Under the pieces are notes generated by a model. That model was not told where the DNA came from. It did not search any database and worked only from the letters and a program-made list of their open reading frames with translations. This document shows positions 1 to 8,739 of a stretch of DNA of 64,000 nt, in pieces. This DNA is from JBBDYQ01 sp035553855 (GTDB taxonomy: Bacteria > Actinomycetota > Thermoleophilia > Solirubrobacterales > Thermoleophilaceae): NCBI GenBank assembly GCA_035553855.1, contig DATMJO010000022.1, positions 1 to 64,000 of the forward strand, in the 5' to 3' direction. Positions within the stretch are counted from its first letter, which is position 1. Each line of letters starts with the position of its first letter. The position numbers were made by a program, and so were the translations under genes.

Positions 1-232
1 ACGCGATCCGCTCGATCCTCGAGGAGGCGGCCGAGGATCCCGAGATCGCCCGCAACGCGCCCTACTCCACGCCGGTACGGCGCCTGGATGAGGCGGGCGC
101 CTCAGGGCTGGCGGACGACCGGGCGCTTCGCTGCGCCCGCCTCATCCAGGCGCCGTACCGGCGTGGAGTAGGGCGCGTTGCGGGCGATCTCGGGATCCTC
201 GGCCGCCTCCTCGAGGATCGAGCGGATCGCGT
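1..232. repeat. 100-bp perfect inverted repeat (fold-back) at the window edge
   Basis: Bases 1-100 are the exact reverse complement of 133-232, separated by a 32-base loop (101-132). The right arm lies in the 3' end of gcvPB, so the left arm is an inverted copy of that gene's end. A perfect 100-bp arm that begins exactly at base 1 is most simply an assembly or amplification fold-back at a contig end rather than a biological element. Confidence 0.9.
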
Positions 233-1562
233 CGGCGAAGCCGTCGAGGCGCTCCTTCGGCTCGGTCTCGGTCGGCTCGATCATGAGCGCCTCCTCCACG
301 AGGAGCGGGAAGTAGACGGTCGGCGGGTGCACCTCGTGGTCGAGCAGGCGCTTGGCGATGTCGAGCGTCTTGATTCCGAGCTTGTCACGCGCGCCGCGAC
401 CCGAGAGGACGAACTCGTGCATGCAGGTGCGGTCGTAGGCCACCGGCAGGTACTCGGCGATGCCGGGGTCCGCGAGCAGGGCCTTGAGGTAGTTCGCGTT
501 CAGCACCGCGGTCTCCGAGGCCTCCTTGAGGCCCTCCGCGCCGAGCGAGCGGATGTAGGCGTAGGAGCGCACGAAGACCCCGAAGTTGCCCTGGAAGCCG
601 CGCATCTTGCCGATGGAGCGTGGGCGGTCCATGTCGAGGTCGAAGCGGCCGTCCTCGTCGCGCACGACCTGCGGCCGCGGTAGGAACGGCTCCATCCGGT
701 CGGACACGGCGATCGGGCCCGCACCCGGCCCGCCCCCGCCGTGCGGCTGCGTGAACGTCTTGTGCAGGTTGAAGTGGACGATGTCGAAGCCCATGTCGCC
801 CGGCCGCGCCCGCCCCATGATCGCGTTCAGGTTCGCGCCGTCGTAGTAGAGCGTCGCCCCGACCTCGTGCACGATTCGCGCGATCTCCTCGATGTTGCGG
901 TCGAACAGGCCCAGCGTGTTCGGATTGGTGAGCATCAGGCAGGCGACGTCGTCCGAGGCCTCGGCACGCAGGTCGTCGAGGTCCACCCCGCCGTCCTCGG
1001 CCGTGCCGACCTTCACGACCTCGTAGCCCGCCATCGTCACCGTCGCCGGGTTCGTCCCGTGAGCGGTGTCCGGGGTGAGGACCCGGTGGCGGCTCTCGCC
1101 GCGGTCCTCGTGGTAGGCGCGCGTCAAGAGCAGCCCGGCGAGCTCGCCGTGCGATCCCGCGCTCGGCTGGAGCGAGACGTGCGGCAGGCCCGCGATCTCC
1201 GCCAGCGCCCCCTGGAGGCACCACATCAGGTCGAGCGCTCCCTGCGCGTAGCACGGCTCCTGGAGCGGGTGGAGCCGTGAGAAGCCGGGCAGCGCCGCGA
1301 CCCGCTCGTGCAGTTTCGGGTTGTGCTTCATCGTGCACGAGCCGAGCGGGTAGAAGCCCGAGTCGAGGTCGAAGTTCTTCTTCGAGAGCCCGTTGTAGTG
1401 GCGGACGATCTCGGGCTCCGAGATCTCGGGGAGGGCGGGCGGCTCCCGCCGGATCGCATCCGCGGGCAGCAGCTTCTCGACCGGGACCTCCGGCACGTCG
1501 GTCGCAGGCGGAGTGAACGCGCGCCGCCCCTCGACCGACAGCTCGTAGACCGTCTGCGTCAC
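102..1562 (-). CDS. gcvPB: Glycine dehydrogenase (decarboxylating) subunit 2, P-protein beta half
   Basis: This is the PLP-carrying half of the two-subunit P-protein. With GcvPA it decarboxylates glycine and passes the aminomethyl group to the lipoyl arm of GcvH in the cytosol. The 486-residue protein has the family's N-terminal SKKNFDLDSGFYPLGSCTMK block. The PLP lysine lies in NLHKTFTQPHGGGGPG, about residue 268. It starts at GTG 1562, overlapping the gcvPA stop by 4 nt, and is the last gene of gcvT-H-PA-PB. Its last codons, just before the stop at 102-104, fall in the loop of the terminal fold-back, so the true downstream sequence is not visible. Confidence 0.96.
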   Translation of the reverse strand: MTQTVYELSVEGRRAFTPPATDVPEVPVEKLLPADAIRREPPALPEISEPEIVRHYNGLSKKNFDLDSGFYPLGSCTMKHNPKLHERVAALPGFSRLHPLQEPCYAQGALDLMWCLQGALAEIAGLPHVSLQPSAGSHGELAGLLLTRAYHEDRGESRHRVLTPDTAHGTNPATVTMAGYEVVKVGTAEDGGVDLDDLRAEASDDVACLMLTNPNTLGLFDRNIEEIARIVHEVGATLYYDGANLNAIMGRARPGDMGFDIVHFNLHKTFTQPHGGGGPGAGPIAVSDRMEPFLPRPQVVRDEDGRFDLDMDRPRSIGKMRGFQGNFGVFVRSYAYIRSLGAEGLKEASETAVLNANYLKALLADPGIAEYLPVAYDRTCMHEFVLSGRGARDKLGIKTLDIAKRLLDHEVHPPTVYFPLLVEEALMIEPTETEPKERLDGFADAIRSILEEAAEDPEIARNAPYSTPVRRLDEAGAAKRPVVRQP

Positions 1563-2899
1563 GCCGTCACCCGCTCACGCACGCAGAGCGCCGCGAGCGC
1601 GTCGATCTGCTCGCGCGTGCGCCGCTCGGTGATCGCCACGAGCAGGCCGTCCGCGTACTCCGGATAGTCGCGTCCGAGCCGGTAGCCGGGGTTGATCCCG
1701 GCCTCGCGGGCGCGCTCCATGAAGTCCTCGAGGTCGGGCACGCGCACGGCGAACTCGCGTGCCACGGGCCCCGGGTTGATCGGCTCGAGCCCGAGCGCCT
1801 CGCGGGCGTAGTGCGTGCGCCGCAGCATGAGCGTCGCGAGCTCCACGATCCCGCGCCGGCCGAGCCAGGCGAGGTAGACGGTCCCCGCGAGCGCGTTCAG
1901 GGCCTGCGCCGTGCAGATGTTGTGGGTCGCCTTCTCGCGGCGGATGTGCTGCTCGCGCGTCTGGAGCGTGAGCACGAAGCCGCGCTTGCCGTCCACGTCG
2001 GTGGTCTCGCCCGCGATCCGGCCCGGCATGCGGCGGATGAACTCCTGCCGCGCGGCGAAGAAGCCGAACGACGGGCCGCCGAAGTCGAGCCTGTTGCCGA
2101 GCGACTGGCCCTCGCCCACGCAGATGTCCACGCCGAAGTCGCCAGGCGGGCGCAGGATGCCGAGCGGGATCGGGTCGGCCGCGCAGACGGCGAGCGCGCC
2201 CGTCGCCTTGCCCGCCTCGACGAGCGGCCCCAGGTCCTCGACCGTGCCCAGGAAGTTCGGCTGCTGGAGGACGACGCAGGCGGTGTCGTCGTCCACCGCC
2301 GCCGCGACGGCCGCGAGGTCGGTGGCGCCCCGCTCGTCGAGCGGCACCTCCACGACCTCCATCCCGTAGCCGCGGGCGTGGGTCACGAGCGACTCGCGCG
2401 AGTGCGGGTGGACCCCGCGCGAGACGACGATCCGGCCCCGGCGCGTCTCGAGCTTCGCCATGTAGCCGGCGGCGGCCACGGCGGACGGGCCCTCGTACAC
2501 GGAGGCGTTCGCGACGGGAAGGCCCGTCAGCTCCGAGATCGCCGTCTGGAACTCGAACATCACCTGGAGGCCGCCCTGCGAGATCTCCGGCTGGTAGGGC
2601 GTGTAGGGGGTGAGGAACTCGGAGCGCGTGATGATCGAGTCGATCAGCGCCGGCACGTAGTGGTCGTACATCCCGGCGCCGAGGAACGTGACCTCCTCGT
2701 CGGCGTGCCGGTTGCGGGCGGCGAGGCGCGAGAGGTGGTCGGCGACCTCGTGCTCGGCCATCCCGGCCGGGAGGTCGAGCGGGCGGCCGAGGCGGACGCT
2801 CTCGGGGATCTCCTCGAAGAGCTCGTCGACCGACGCCGCCCCGATCCGGCCGAGCATCTCGCGGCGGTCCGCGTCCGTTGCGGAGGTGTAGCGGCTCAC
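1559..2899 (-). CDS. gcvPA: Glycine dehydrogenase (decarboxylating) subunit 1, P-protein alpha half
   Basis: This is the N-terminal-half subunit of glycine decarboxylase and pairs with GcvPB. The protein is 446 residues, normal for the split form, starting at the GTG that overlaps the gcvH stop (GTGA, 2896-2899). Family blocks visible include FLGAGMYDHYVPA near residue 63, then SEFLTPYTPYQPEISQGGLQ, NASVYEGPSAVAAA and a C-terminal GYRLGRDYPEY. The reading frame stays open far upstream, but the overlap with gcvH and the family length fix the start. Split P-proteins are typical of Firmicutes, thermophiles and some deep Actinomycetota, whereas mycobacteria and Streptomyces usually have the fused GcvP. 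Confidence 0.95.
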   Translation of the reverse strand: MSRYTSATDADRREMLGRIGAASVDELFEEIPESVRLGRPLDLPAGMAEHEVADHLSRLAARNRHADEEVTFLGAGMYDHYVPALIDSIITRSEFLTPYTPYQPEISQGGLQVMFEFQTAISELTGLPVANASVYEGPSAVAAAGYMAKLETRRGRIVVSRGVHPHSRESLVTHARGYGMEVVEVPLDERGATDLAAVAAAVDDDTACVVLQQPNFLGTVEDLGPLVEAGKATGALAVCAADPIPLGILRPPGDFGVDICVGEGQSLGNRLDFGGPSFGFFAARQEFIRRMPGRIAGETTDVDGKRGFVLTLQTREQHIRREKATHNICTAQALNALAGTVYLAWLGRRGIVELATLMLRRTHYAREALGLEPINPGPVAREFAVRVPDLEDFMERAREAGINPGYRLGRDYPEYADGLLVAITERRTREQIDALAALCVRERVTA

Positions 2900-3288
2900 T
2901 GGCTCTTCAGGAGCTCCCGGTAGGCGGCGGCGTCCATCAGCGAGTCGAGCTCGGCCTTGTCGCCGAGCCTCACGCGCACCAGCCAGCCCTCGCCGTAGGG
3001 ATCGTCGTTGATGAGCTCCGGCCTGTCGGAAAGGCCCTCGTTGACGGCCACGATCTCGCCGGAGAGCGGGGCGATCACGTCCGAGACGGCCTTCACCGAC
3101 TCGACCTCCGCGTAGGACTCGTTGGCCGTGACCGTGGCGCCCACCTCGGGCGGGTCGAAGAAGACGACTTCGCCCAGCGCGTCCTGCGCGAACCAGGTGA
3201 TCCCGAAGGCGACCTCCTCGCCGTCCACGCGCGCCCAGTCGTGCTCGGCGTGGTAGCGCAGCTCGTCGGGATAGGTCTCGTCCGCCAC
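2896..3288 (-). CDS. gcvH: Glycine cleavage system H protein
   Basis: GcvH is the lipoyl carrier that shuttles the aminomethyl intermediate from the P-protein to GcvT and is reoxidised by dihydrolipoamide dehydrogenase. The 130-residue product matches the usual 125-130. The lipoylated lysine is K66 in EVESVKAVSD, and the signature HDWARVDGEEVAFGIT precedes it. The GTG start at 3288 shares one base with the gcvT stop (TAGTG) and has a GGAG Shine-Dalgarno about 9 nt upstream. The gene is translationally coupled to gcvT and gcvPA. No lipoate-attachment gene or L-protein gene is in the window. Confidence 0.96.
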   Translation of the reverse strand: MADETYPDELRYHAEHDWARVDGEEVAFGITWFAQDALGEVVFFDPPEVGATVTANESYAEVESVKAVSDVIAPLSGEIVAVNEGLSDRPELINDDPYGEGWLVRVRLGDKAELDSLMDAAAYRELLKSQ

Positions 3289-4361
3289 TAGGACTCCTCG
3301 GTCGGGTACAGGGGCTTCTTGCGAACCTCGGCCGGGCGCAGCTTGCCACGCACGTCCACCTCGATGGCGGTGCCGGGCTCGGTCTTGTCCAGCGGGACGA
3401 ACGCGAGCCCGATGCCGATTCCGAGGCAGGGTGACATGGAACCGCTCGTGACGACTCCCTCCGGCACCACGGGGTTGCCCGGGCGCGGGATGCCCTGACC
3501 CGTGAAGGCAAAGGGGACGAGCTTGCGAGCCGGCTCGACGCCCGCGAGCGCCTCCGAGCCGACGAAGCCGGTCTCCAGCATGCAGCACCAGCCGAGACCG
3601 GCCTCGATGGGGTTGATGTCCTCGGTCAGGTCGTTGCCGTAGAGGTGGAAGCAGGCCTCGAGCCGCAGCGTGTCGCGCGCCCCGAGCCCGGCGGGCACGG
3701 CGCCCTCGCCGGTGAGCGCGTCCCACACCGTCGTCGCGCCGGGACGCGGTACGAGCAACTCGACGCCGTCCTCGCCGGTGTAGCCCGTCCCGGCTACGAG
3801 GCAGTCCACCCCGGCCACGGTGCCCTCGGCGATCCGCATCCGCGCCGGCGCCTCGCCCTCGAGGTGGCGGGCGAGGATCGCACGGGCGTCGGGACCCTGG
3901 AGGGCGAGCATCGCCCAGTCGGCGGCCGCGTCCTGCACGTCCACGTCGAAGCGCACGGCGTGGTCGGCGAGCCAGGCGTGGTCGCGCTCGTGATTCGAGG
4001 CGTTCGTGATCGTCAGGTAGCGGTCCTCGGCGAGGCGGTAGGTGAAGAGGTCATCGAGCACGCCGCCGTCCTCGCGGCACAGCACCGAGTACTGGGCGCC
4101 GCCCACCTCGAGCTTGGACACGTCGTTCGACAGCATCCGCTGGAGGAACGCGAGGGCGTCGGGGCCGCTCGTCAGCACCTCGCCCATGTGCGAGACGTCG
4201 AACAGCCCGGCCGAGGTCCGGACCGCCACGTGCTCCTGGCGGATGCCCTCGTACTGGACCGGCATCTCCCAGCCCGCGAACGGCACGAGGCGTGCCCCGG
4301 CCGCCTCGTGGCAACCGTGCAGGGGGGTGTGGCGGAGGGTGCTCGTGGGGGGCGGCGACAA
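3288..4361 (-). CDS. gcvT: Glycine cleavage system T protein (aminomethyltransferase)
   Basis: GcvT releases ammonia from aminomethyl-lipoyl GcvH and gives the one-carbon unit to tetrahydrofolate. Recognisable blocks are FAGWEMPVQYEGIRQEH, SAGLFDVSHMGE, CREDGGVLDDL and GYTGEDGVELLVP. I chose the TTG at 4361, giving 357 residues and an N-terminus close to the family (TLRHTPLHGCHEA). An in-frame ATG about 60 nt further upstream is possible but would reach the divergent SIS gene start. It is the first gene of the operon. The 61 bp upstream are too short for a glycine riboswitch, so regulation is not apparent. Confidence 0.94.
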   Translation of the reverse strand: MSPPPTSTLRHTPLHGCHEAAGARLVPFAGWEMPVQYEGIRQEHVAVRTSAGLFDVSHMGEVLTSGPDALAFLQRMLSNDVSKLEVGGAQYSVLCREDGGVLDDLFTYRLAEDRYLTITNASNHERDHAWLADHAVRFDVDVQDAAADWAMLALQGPDARAILARHLEGEAPARMRIAEGTVAGVDCLVAGTGYTGEDGVELLVPRPGATTVWDALTGEGAVPAGLGARDTLRLEACFHLYGNDLTEDINPIEAGLGWCCMLETGFVGSEALAGVEPARKLVPFAFTGQGIPRPGNPVVPEGVVTSGSMSPCLGIGIGLAFVPLDKTEPGTAIEVDVRGKLRPAEVRKKPLYPTEES

Positions 4362-4422
4362 GCGATCGGACCCTAGCAACCGCCCGAGTGCCCGAACGGC
4401 CGCCGTGCGACCATCTCGCTCC

Positions 4423-5379
4423 ATGCCCGAGAGCGCGATGCGACGCACGATGGAGCGCCAGCCGAAGGACCTGCGGGCGCTGCTCGCCGCGCCGACGCCG
4501 GCGGAGGCCGCCGCCGCGCGCATCGAGCGCTGCCCGCGCGTATTCCTCTCGGGAACCGGGACGAGCTGGCACGCGGCGAACCATGGCGCGTTCATGCTCC
4601 GCGAGGCCGGGGTCGAGGCGTGGGCCGTCGAGGCCTCCCAGGCCGTGCTCCACGGCCCCCGCCCGGAGCGGGAGGACGCGCTGATCCTGCTTTCGCACCG
4701 CGGCACCAAGCGGCACGCCGGCACGCTTTCCGAGGACGCCCGCGCCCGCGGCGTGACCGTGGTCGCGATAGGCGGGGTGGGCGCGCCGGGGGCCGACATC
4801 GAGACCGTCGCCCAGGAGGAGTCCGCCGCCTACACGGCCAGCCACCTCGGGGCGTTGATGCGGCTCGCGCAGGTCGCCGCCGCGCTCGGAGCGGACCTGG
4901 GCGACCTCGACGCGGTGCCTGACGCCGTCGCCGCCGCGCTCGCCGAGGCCGGCGCCGGGGTCGAGCCGCCCGAGCGGCTGCTGCAGTTCACCGGCGAGGG
5001 GCCGAACCGCTGGACGTCGGCGGAGGGAGCGCTGAAGGTGCGCGAGACGGCCGCGGTCGCCGCCGACGGGCTCTCGGCCGAGCAGCTCCTGCACGGGCCG
5101 GTCGCCGCTCTCGGCCCGCGGGACGGCCTCGTCGCGCTCGACGGCGGCGGACCGGGCGCCGCGCGCGTCGCGGAGGTGGCCGCAGCGGCCGAGCGCTCGG
5201 GCGTGCCGGTCTGCACCTTCCGGGCGACCGCGCTCGGCGAGGCGCTCTCGGTCTTCCCTCTCACGGCCGCGGTCCAGCGGATCGCGCTCGAGACCGCCGA
5301 GCTCCTGGGCACCGACCCCGACGCGTTCGGCTACGACCGGCCGGAGCGGAAGGCCGCATTCGAGGGGATCGCGCTGTGA
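4423..5379 (+). CDS. SIS-domain sugar isomerase-like protein (GlmS isomerase-domain type)
   Basis: The 318-residue protein resembles the isomerase half of glucosamine-6-phosphate synthase, without a glutaminase domain. The first SIS lobe has SGTGTSWHAANHGAF near residue 41, like the GlmS CGTSYHA loop. The second has EGALKVRETAAVAADG and SAEQLLHGP, matching the GlmS region with the catalytic Glu and His. The end, YDRPERKAAFEG, resembles the GlmS C-terminal lysine loop. Free-standing members act as phosphosugar isomerases or deaminases such as AgaS, so the exact substrate is unknown. It is divergent from gcvT and convergent with ftsZ. Starts at 4438 and 4450 are also possible. Confidence 0.8.
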   Translation: MPESAMRRTMERQPKDLRALLAAPTPAEAAAARIERCPRVFLSGTGTSWHAANHGAFMLREAGVEAWAVEASQAVLHGPRPEREDALILLSHRGTKRHAGTLSEDARARGVTVVAIGGVGAPGADIETVAQEESAAYTASHLGALMRLAQVAAALGADLGDLDAVPDAVAAALAEAGAGVEPPERLLQFTGEGPNRWTSAEGALKVRETAAVAADGLSAEQLLHGPVAALGPRDGLVALDGGGPGAARVAEVAAAAERSGVPVCTFRATALGEALSVFPLTAAVQRIALETAELLGTDPDAFGYDRPERKAAFEGIAL

Positions 5380-5505
5380 GGGCGGCCCTCGCCGCCGTCG
5401 CTCTCGCCCGCGGACGGGCGCGTGTATGTGGCATCGCTGCGGGGGCCCGTCTACCCCCTGGACCCGCGCTGAAGTACTCGAGACGAGGCCCCGGGGACCT
5501 CTTCT
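5380..5505. other. Convergent gap between the SIS gene and ftsZ
   Basis: This 126-bp gap lies between two converging 3' ends. It holds weak self-complementarity: CTGAAG near 5470 pairs with CTTCAG at the ftsZ end, with a GAGGCCCC/GGGGACCTC core between them. This could act as a two-way terminator, but there is no T-run. No gene is evident; pgeF and sepF, which often follow ftsZ in Actinobacteria, are absent. Confidence 0.35.
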
Positions 5506-6591
5506 TCAGTCCTTCAGGAAGGACGGGATGTCGATCTCGTCGTCCGGGATCTCCAGCGAGGAGCGCTGGCGATCGTCCATCACGACGTCGCGCCGCCGCG
5601 GCGGGCGCTCGCCCTCGCGGACACCGGCGTCGAACGGGCGCGAGCGGCCCTTGTCGAAGCCCGTCGCGATCACCGTGACACGGACCTCGTCGCCGAGCGA
5701 CTCGTCGATCACGGCGCCGAAGATGATGTTGGAGTCCGAGGCCGCCGCGCTCTGGATGATCTCGGCCGACTCGTTGACCTCGAACAGCCCCAGGTCGCCG
5801 CCGCCGGTGATGTTGAGCAGGATGCCCGTGGCGCCCTCGACCGACTCCTCGAGGAGCGGGCTCGAGATGGCGTTCTTCGCCGCCTCCGCCGCCCGGTTCT
5901 CGCCGCTGGCCGCGCCGATCCCCATGAGGGCCGATCCGGCCTCGTGCATGATCGTCCGGACGTCGGCGAAGTCGAGGTTGATCAGGCCAGGGATCGTGAT
6001 CAGGTCCGTGATGCCCTGGACGCCCTGGCGCAGGACGTTGTCGGCCTCGCGGAAGGCGTCGAGGATGCTCGTGCGGCGCTCGACGATCGCGAGCAGCTTC
6101 TCGTTCGGGATGACGATCAGGGTGTCCACCTGGTCGCGCAGCCGCGAGATCCCGTCCTCGGCCTGACGCGAGCGCTGGCTGCCCTCGAACGAGAACGGCC
6201 GCGTGACGACGCCCACGGTCAGAGCGCCGATCTCCTGCTTGGCGATCTCGGCGATCACGGGAGCGGCGCCGCTGCCGGTGCCGCCGCCCTCGCCGGCGGT
6301 CACGAAGACCATGTCCGCGCCCTTCAGCGACTCCTTGATGTCGTCGCGGCTCTCGTTGGCCGCGCCGTAGCCGACCTCCGGGTTCGCGCCGGCTCCGAGG
6401 CCCCGCGTGAGCGAGCTCCCGATGTTCAGCTTGATGTCGGCATCGCACATCTGGAGCGCCTGGGCGTCCGTGTTGACGGCGATGAATTCGACGCCCTTCA
6501 GTCCGGCGTCGATCATGCGGTTGACGGCGTTTGTGCCGCCACCGCCGACGCCGACCACCTTGATCACGGCGAGATAGCTGCCGGTCTCCAT
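5506..6591 (-). CDS. ftsZ: Cell division protein FtsZ
   Basis: FtsZ is the tubulin-like GTPase that polymerises into the Z ring. The 361-residue protein starts at ATG 6591 with METGSYLAVIKVVGVGGGG. The tubulin signature is GGGTGSG at residues 102-108, and the T7-loop region has NLDFADVRTIM. It ends in DDEIDIPSFLKD, the conserved C-terminal peptide used by SepF-type partners in Actinobacteria. ftsA is absent from the cluster, as expected for the phylum. ftsZ is the last dcw gene and has its own promoter about 130 nt upstream. Confidence 0.98.
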   Translation of the reverse strand: METGSYLAVIKVVGVGGGGTNAVNRMIDAGLKGVEFIAVNTDAQALQMCDADIKLNIGSSLTRGLGAGANPEVGYGAANESRDDIKESLKGADMVFVTAGEGGGTGSGAAPVIAEIAKQEIGALTVGVVTRPFSFEGSQRSRQAEDGISRLRDQVDTLIVIPNEKLLAIVERRTSILDAFREADNVLRQGVQGITDLITIPGLINLDFADVRTIMHEAGSALMGIGAASGENRAAEAAKNAISSPLLEESVEGATGILLNITGGGDLGLFEVNESAEIIQSAAASDSNIIFGAVIDESLGDEVRVTVIATGFDKGRSRPFDAGVREGERPPRRRDVVMDDRQRSSLEIPDDEIDIPSFLKD

Positions 6592-6671
6592 CGGTTCGGT
6601 GTCCTCACGTTCCTCGGGTTTCGCCCGGTGGCAAACCGTTTCGCCGACCGCACGCCTTGTTCCGTCCGACA

Positions 6672-6688
6672 CTCAAGACACGCTTGAG
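6672..6688 (-). other. Small hairpin in the ftsZ leader
   Basis: CTCAAG (6672-6677) and CTTGAG (6683-6688) form a 6-bp stem with a 5-nt loop, inside the predicted 130-nt ftsZ untranslated leader. It is too short to be a convincing terminator and could affect mRNA stability. Confidence 0.3.
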
Positions 6689-6726
6689 AGTTCCGGCCTC
6701 CCCACTTGAAGCGCGGATTTTGCGGG

Positions 6727-6756
6727 ACTCTACGCGGGTCGCGGGCGATATGTCAA
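6727..6756 (-). promoter_or_regulatory. Predicted housekeeping-sigma promoter of ftsZ
   Basis: Read on the minus strand, TTGACA (6756-6751) is followed after 18 nt by TAGAGT (6732-6727). Both are near consensus for the primary sigma factor. The start site would be near 6720, giving ftsZ a leader of about 130 nt and expression independent of the upstream mur genes. This fits the established pattern of dedicated ftsZ promoters in Actinobacteria. Confidence 0.65.
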
Positions 6757-6838
6757 CGACGCGCACGATTCCGTGCAGAAGCCTCGATCCATGGTTGAGG
6801 GTTTGGGGGTGGCTCAAGGCTCAAGTACCAGTAGAGGG

Positions 6839-7819
6839 TCAGTCTGCCGGGGCCCCACCGCTCGGCGGCGCCGGCGCGGGTTGCGGAGCGGGGGTCGCGG
6901 GCGCCTGCTGCGTGGGCTGCTCCGGGGCGGCGCCCTGGGGCGCCGGCTGTGGCGCCGTGCCGTCCGGCGGGGCCGGCGCCACCTCCTGCGCGGCCCCCGC
7001 GCCCTCGCCTGCCGGCGCCACCGGCTGGATGGTCTCGATGGGCAGCCCGCCCGCGGTGGGGCGCTCCGGAATGCGCAGGTCCACGTAGCTCGCGCCCTGG
7101 GCGGATGGGTCCGCCAGCACGGCCGCGGCGGCGAACCACTTGGCGCGCGCCCGCTCCGGCGAGCCGAAGATCAGCTCGGGCCCGTCGGCCAGGACGACGA
7201 CGACCCCCCGGCGCGCGGTCGCTCCCAGCCGCTCGATCCGGGGACGGAGGCTGCGCGGCGCGGCCGCCGCGACCTCCACGAGCGAGCGGGCCCGTCCGGG
7301 GGCCAGATGGTCGCCCACGACCGCCGTCGAGCCGGCCACCTGCGGGAGGCCGTCGCGAACGGGGAGCCCGCGGAGCAGCGTCCCGTCGGCCGCCACCGGC
7401 ACCCGGTCGCGGCCCACCGTCACGGCCGCGACGGGGCGATGCTCCACGACGCGGATCGAGAGGCCGTGCGGGAAATCGGGGACGACCTCGACCGAGCGCA
7501 CGACGGGGAACGCGGCGATCGCCTGCTCCAGCTCGTCGGTGCGCACGTGGAGCGTGGTCATGTCGCGTGCCGCCGAGGCGAGCGCCGCCTCGATGCGATC
7601 GGCCTCCGGGGTCGTGAGGCCGGTGACGGAGACGCGCTCGACGGCGACGAGCGACGAGTCGCGGAACCACAGCATGTAGAGGGCCGCGACACCCGCCGAG
7701 GCCAGCAGCGCGATCGCGAGGCCGCGCCCGAGGCGGGGGCCGAGCCCGGCGGCGGCGCGGCGGACGGCGCCGCCCGGGACGCGCGGCAGCCGGCGCGTGA
7801 GCGCGGCGGCGGCCCTCAT
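6839..7819 (-). CDS. ftsQ: Cell division protein FtsQ (POTRA domain) with a Pro/Ala/Gln-rich tail
   Basis: FtsQ is a bitopic divisome protein that links FtsB/FtsL to the rest of the ring. The 326-residue product has a short basic cytoplasmic segment and one membrane helix (GLAIALLASAGVAALYMLW, about residues 33-51). A POTRA domain starting at VAVERVSVTG and a FtsQ beta domain follow. The last 60 or so residues are almost only Pro, Ala, Gln and Gly, an unusual extracytoplasmic extension. Its ATG overlaps the murB stop by 4 nt. Sequence identity in this family is low, so the call rests on topology, POTRA and position between murB and ftsZ. Confidence 0.9.
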   Translation of the reverse strand: MRAAAALTRRLPRVPGGAVRRAAAGLGPRLGRGLAIALLASAGVAALYMLWFRDSSLVAVERVSVTGLTTPEADRIEAALASAARDMTTLHVRTDELEQAIAAFPVVRSVEVVPDFPHGLSIRVVEHRPVAAVTVGRDRVPVAADGTLLRGLPVRDGLPQVAGSTAVVGDHLAPGRARSLVEVAAAAPRSLRPRIERLGATARRGVVVVLADGPELIFGSPERARAKWFAAAAVLADPSAQGASYVDLRIPERPTAGGLPIETIQPVAPAGEGAGAAQEVAPAPPDGTAPQPAPQGAAPEQPTQQAPATPAPQPAPAPPSGGAPAD

Positions 7820-8739
7820 GCGTCGTCCTCGTAGAGCGCGGAGGCATCGACGGCTCCCAGGAACTGGACCTCGGGCTCGAGCGCGACGCCGAAGCGCTCC
7901 CGCACGCGCCGCCGGCCCTCGGCCATCAGCGCGATCACGTCTGCGGTGGAGGCCTCCCCCATGTTCTCCACGAAGTTCGCGTGCTTCTCGGCGAAGCGGG
8001 CGCCGCCGACGCGGAGGCCCCGGCAGCCCGCGGCGTCGAGCAGCTGGCCCGCGCTGCGGCCCTCGGCCCGCGGGTCGTCGGGGTTCTTGAAGGTCGAGCC
8101 GAAGGTCTTGATCCCGGATGGCTGCGCCTCGCGCCGCTGCGCCCGCATGCCCGACAGCGTCGCCTTGATCTCGGACACCTCGCCGGGCTCGAGAGCGAAG
8201 GCCGCGCTCGCGACGATCTCGCGCTCGCCCAGGTTGGAGCGCCGGTACTCGAAGCCGAGGTCGGCCGGGGCCCGCCGGTCGGTGCCCGCGGGCGTGACCA
8301 CGTCCACCCACTCGAGCACGCGCGACAGGTCTCCGCCGTAGGCGTTCGCGTTCATCCGCACCGCGCCGCCGACCGTCCCGGGGATGTTCACGCCGAACTC
8401 GAGGCCGCTCAGCCCCTCGCGGGCCGCTCTCGCAGCCGCCTGCGGCAGGCGGGCGCCGCCACCGCAGAGGAGGCGCGTTCCCTCGCGCTCGATCCGAGCC
8501 AGGTCTTCGTCGAGCTTTATCACCAGGCCACGCACGCCTTCATCGGCTACGAGCAGGTTCGACCCCGAGCCCACCACTCCTACCTGGAGGCCCTCCGCGT
8601 CGGCCCACGCGAGCAGGTCGTGGAGGCGCTCCTCGCTGCCCGCCCGCGCGAAGTGGTCGGCCGCCCCGCCCGTGCGGACCGTCGTCAGCCGCGCGAGCGG
8701 ATGGTCCCGCTTGACGCCGGCCGGCTCGGGGGCGCTCAT
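7816..8739 (-). CDS. murB: UDP-N-acetylenolpyruvoylglucosamine reductase
   Basis: MurB is the FAD enzyme that reduces UDP-GlcNAc-enolpyruvate to UDP-MurNAc with NADPH. In the 307-residue protein the FAD-binding blocks are VVGSGSNLLV and NIPGTVGGAVRMNANAYGGD. The catalytic serine is in KTFGSTFKNP, and the C-terminal KHANFVEN block is present. It overlaps murC and ftsQ by 4 nt on each side, placing it in one translationally coupled segment of the dcw cluster. The serine and spacing fit the type IIa/IIb group common in Gram-positives. Confidence 0.97.
   Translation of the reverse strand: MSAPEPAGVKRDHPLARLTTVRTGGAADHFARAGSEERLHDLLAWADAEGLQVGVVGSGSNLLVADEGVRGLVIKLDEDLARIEREGTRLLCGGGARLPQAAARAAREGLSGLEFGVNIPGTVGGAVRMNANAYGGDLSRVLEWVDVVTPAGTDRRAPADLGFEYRRSNLGEREIVASAAFALEPGEVSEIKATLSGMRAQRREAQPSGIKTFGSTFKNPDDPRAEGRSAGQLLDAAGCRGLRVGGARFAEKHANFVENMGEASTADVIALMAEGRRRVRERFGVALEPEVQFLGAVDASALYEDDA

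Noticed and set aside
4362..4422. Glycine riboswitch upstream of gcvT
   Set aside because: The gap is 61 bp, too short for an aptamer, and no glycine-riboswitch core is visible.
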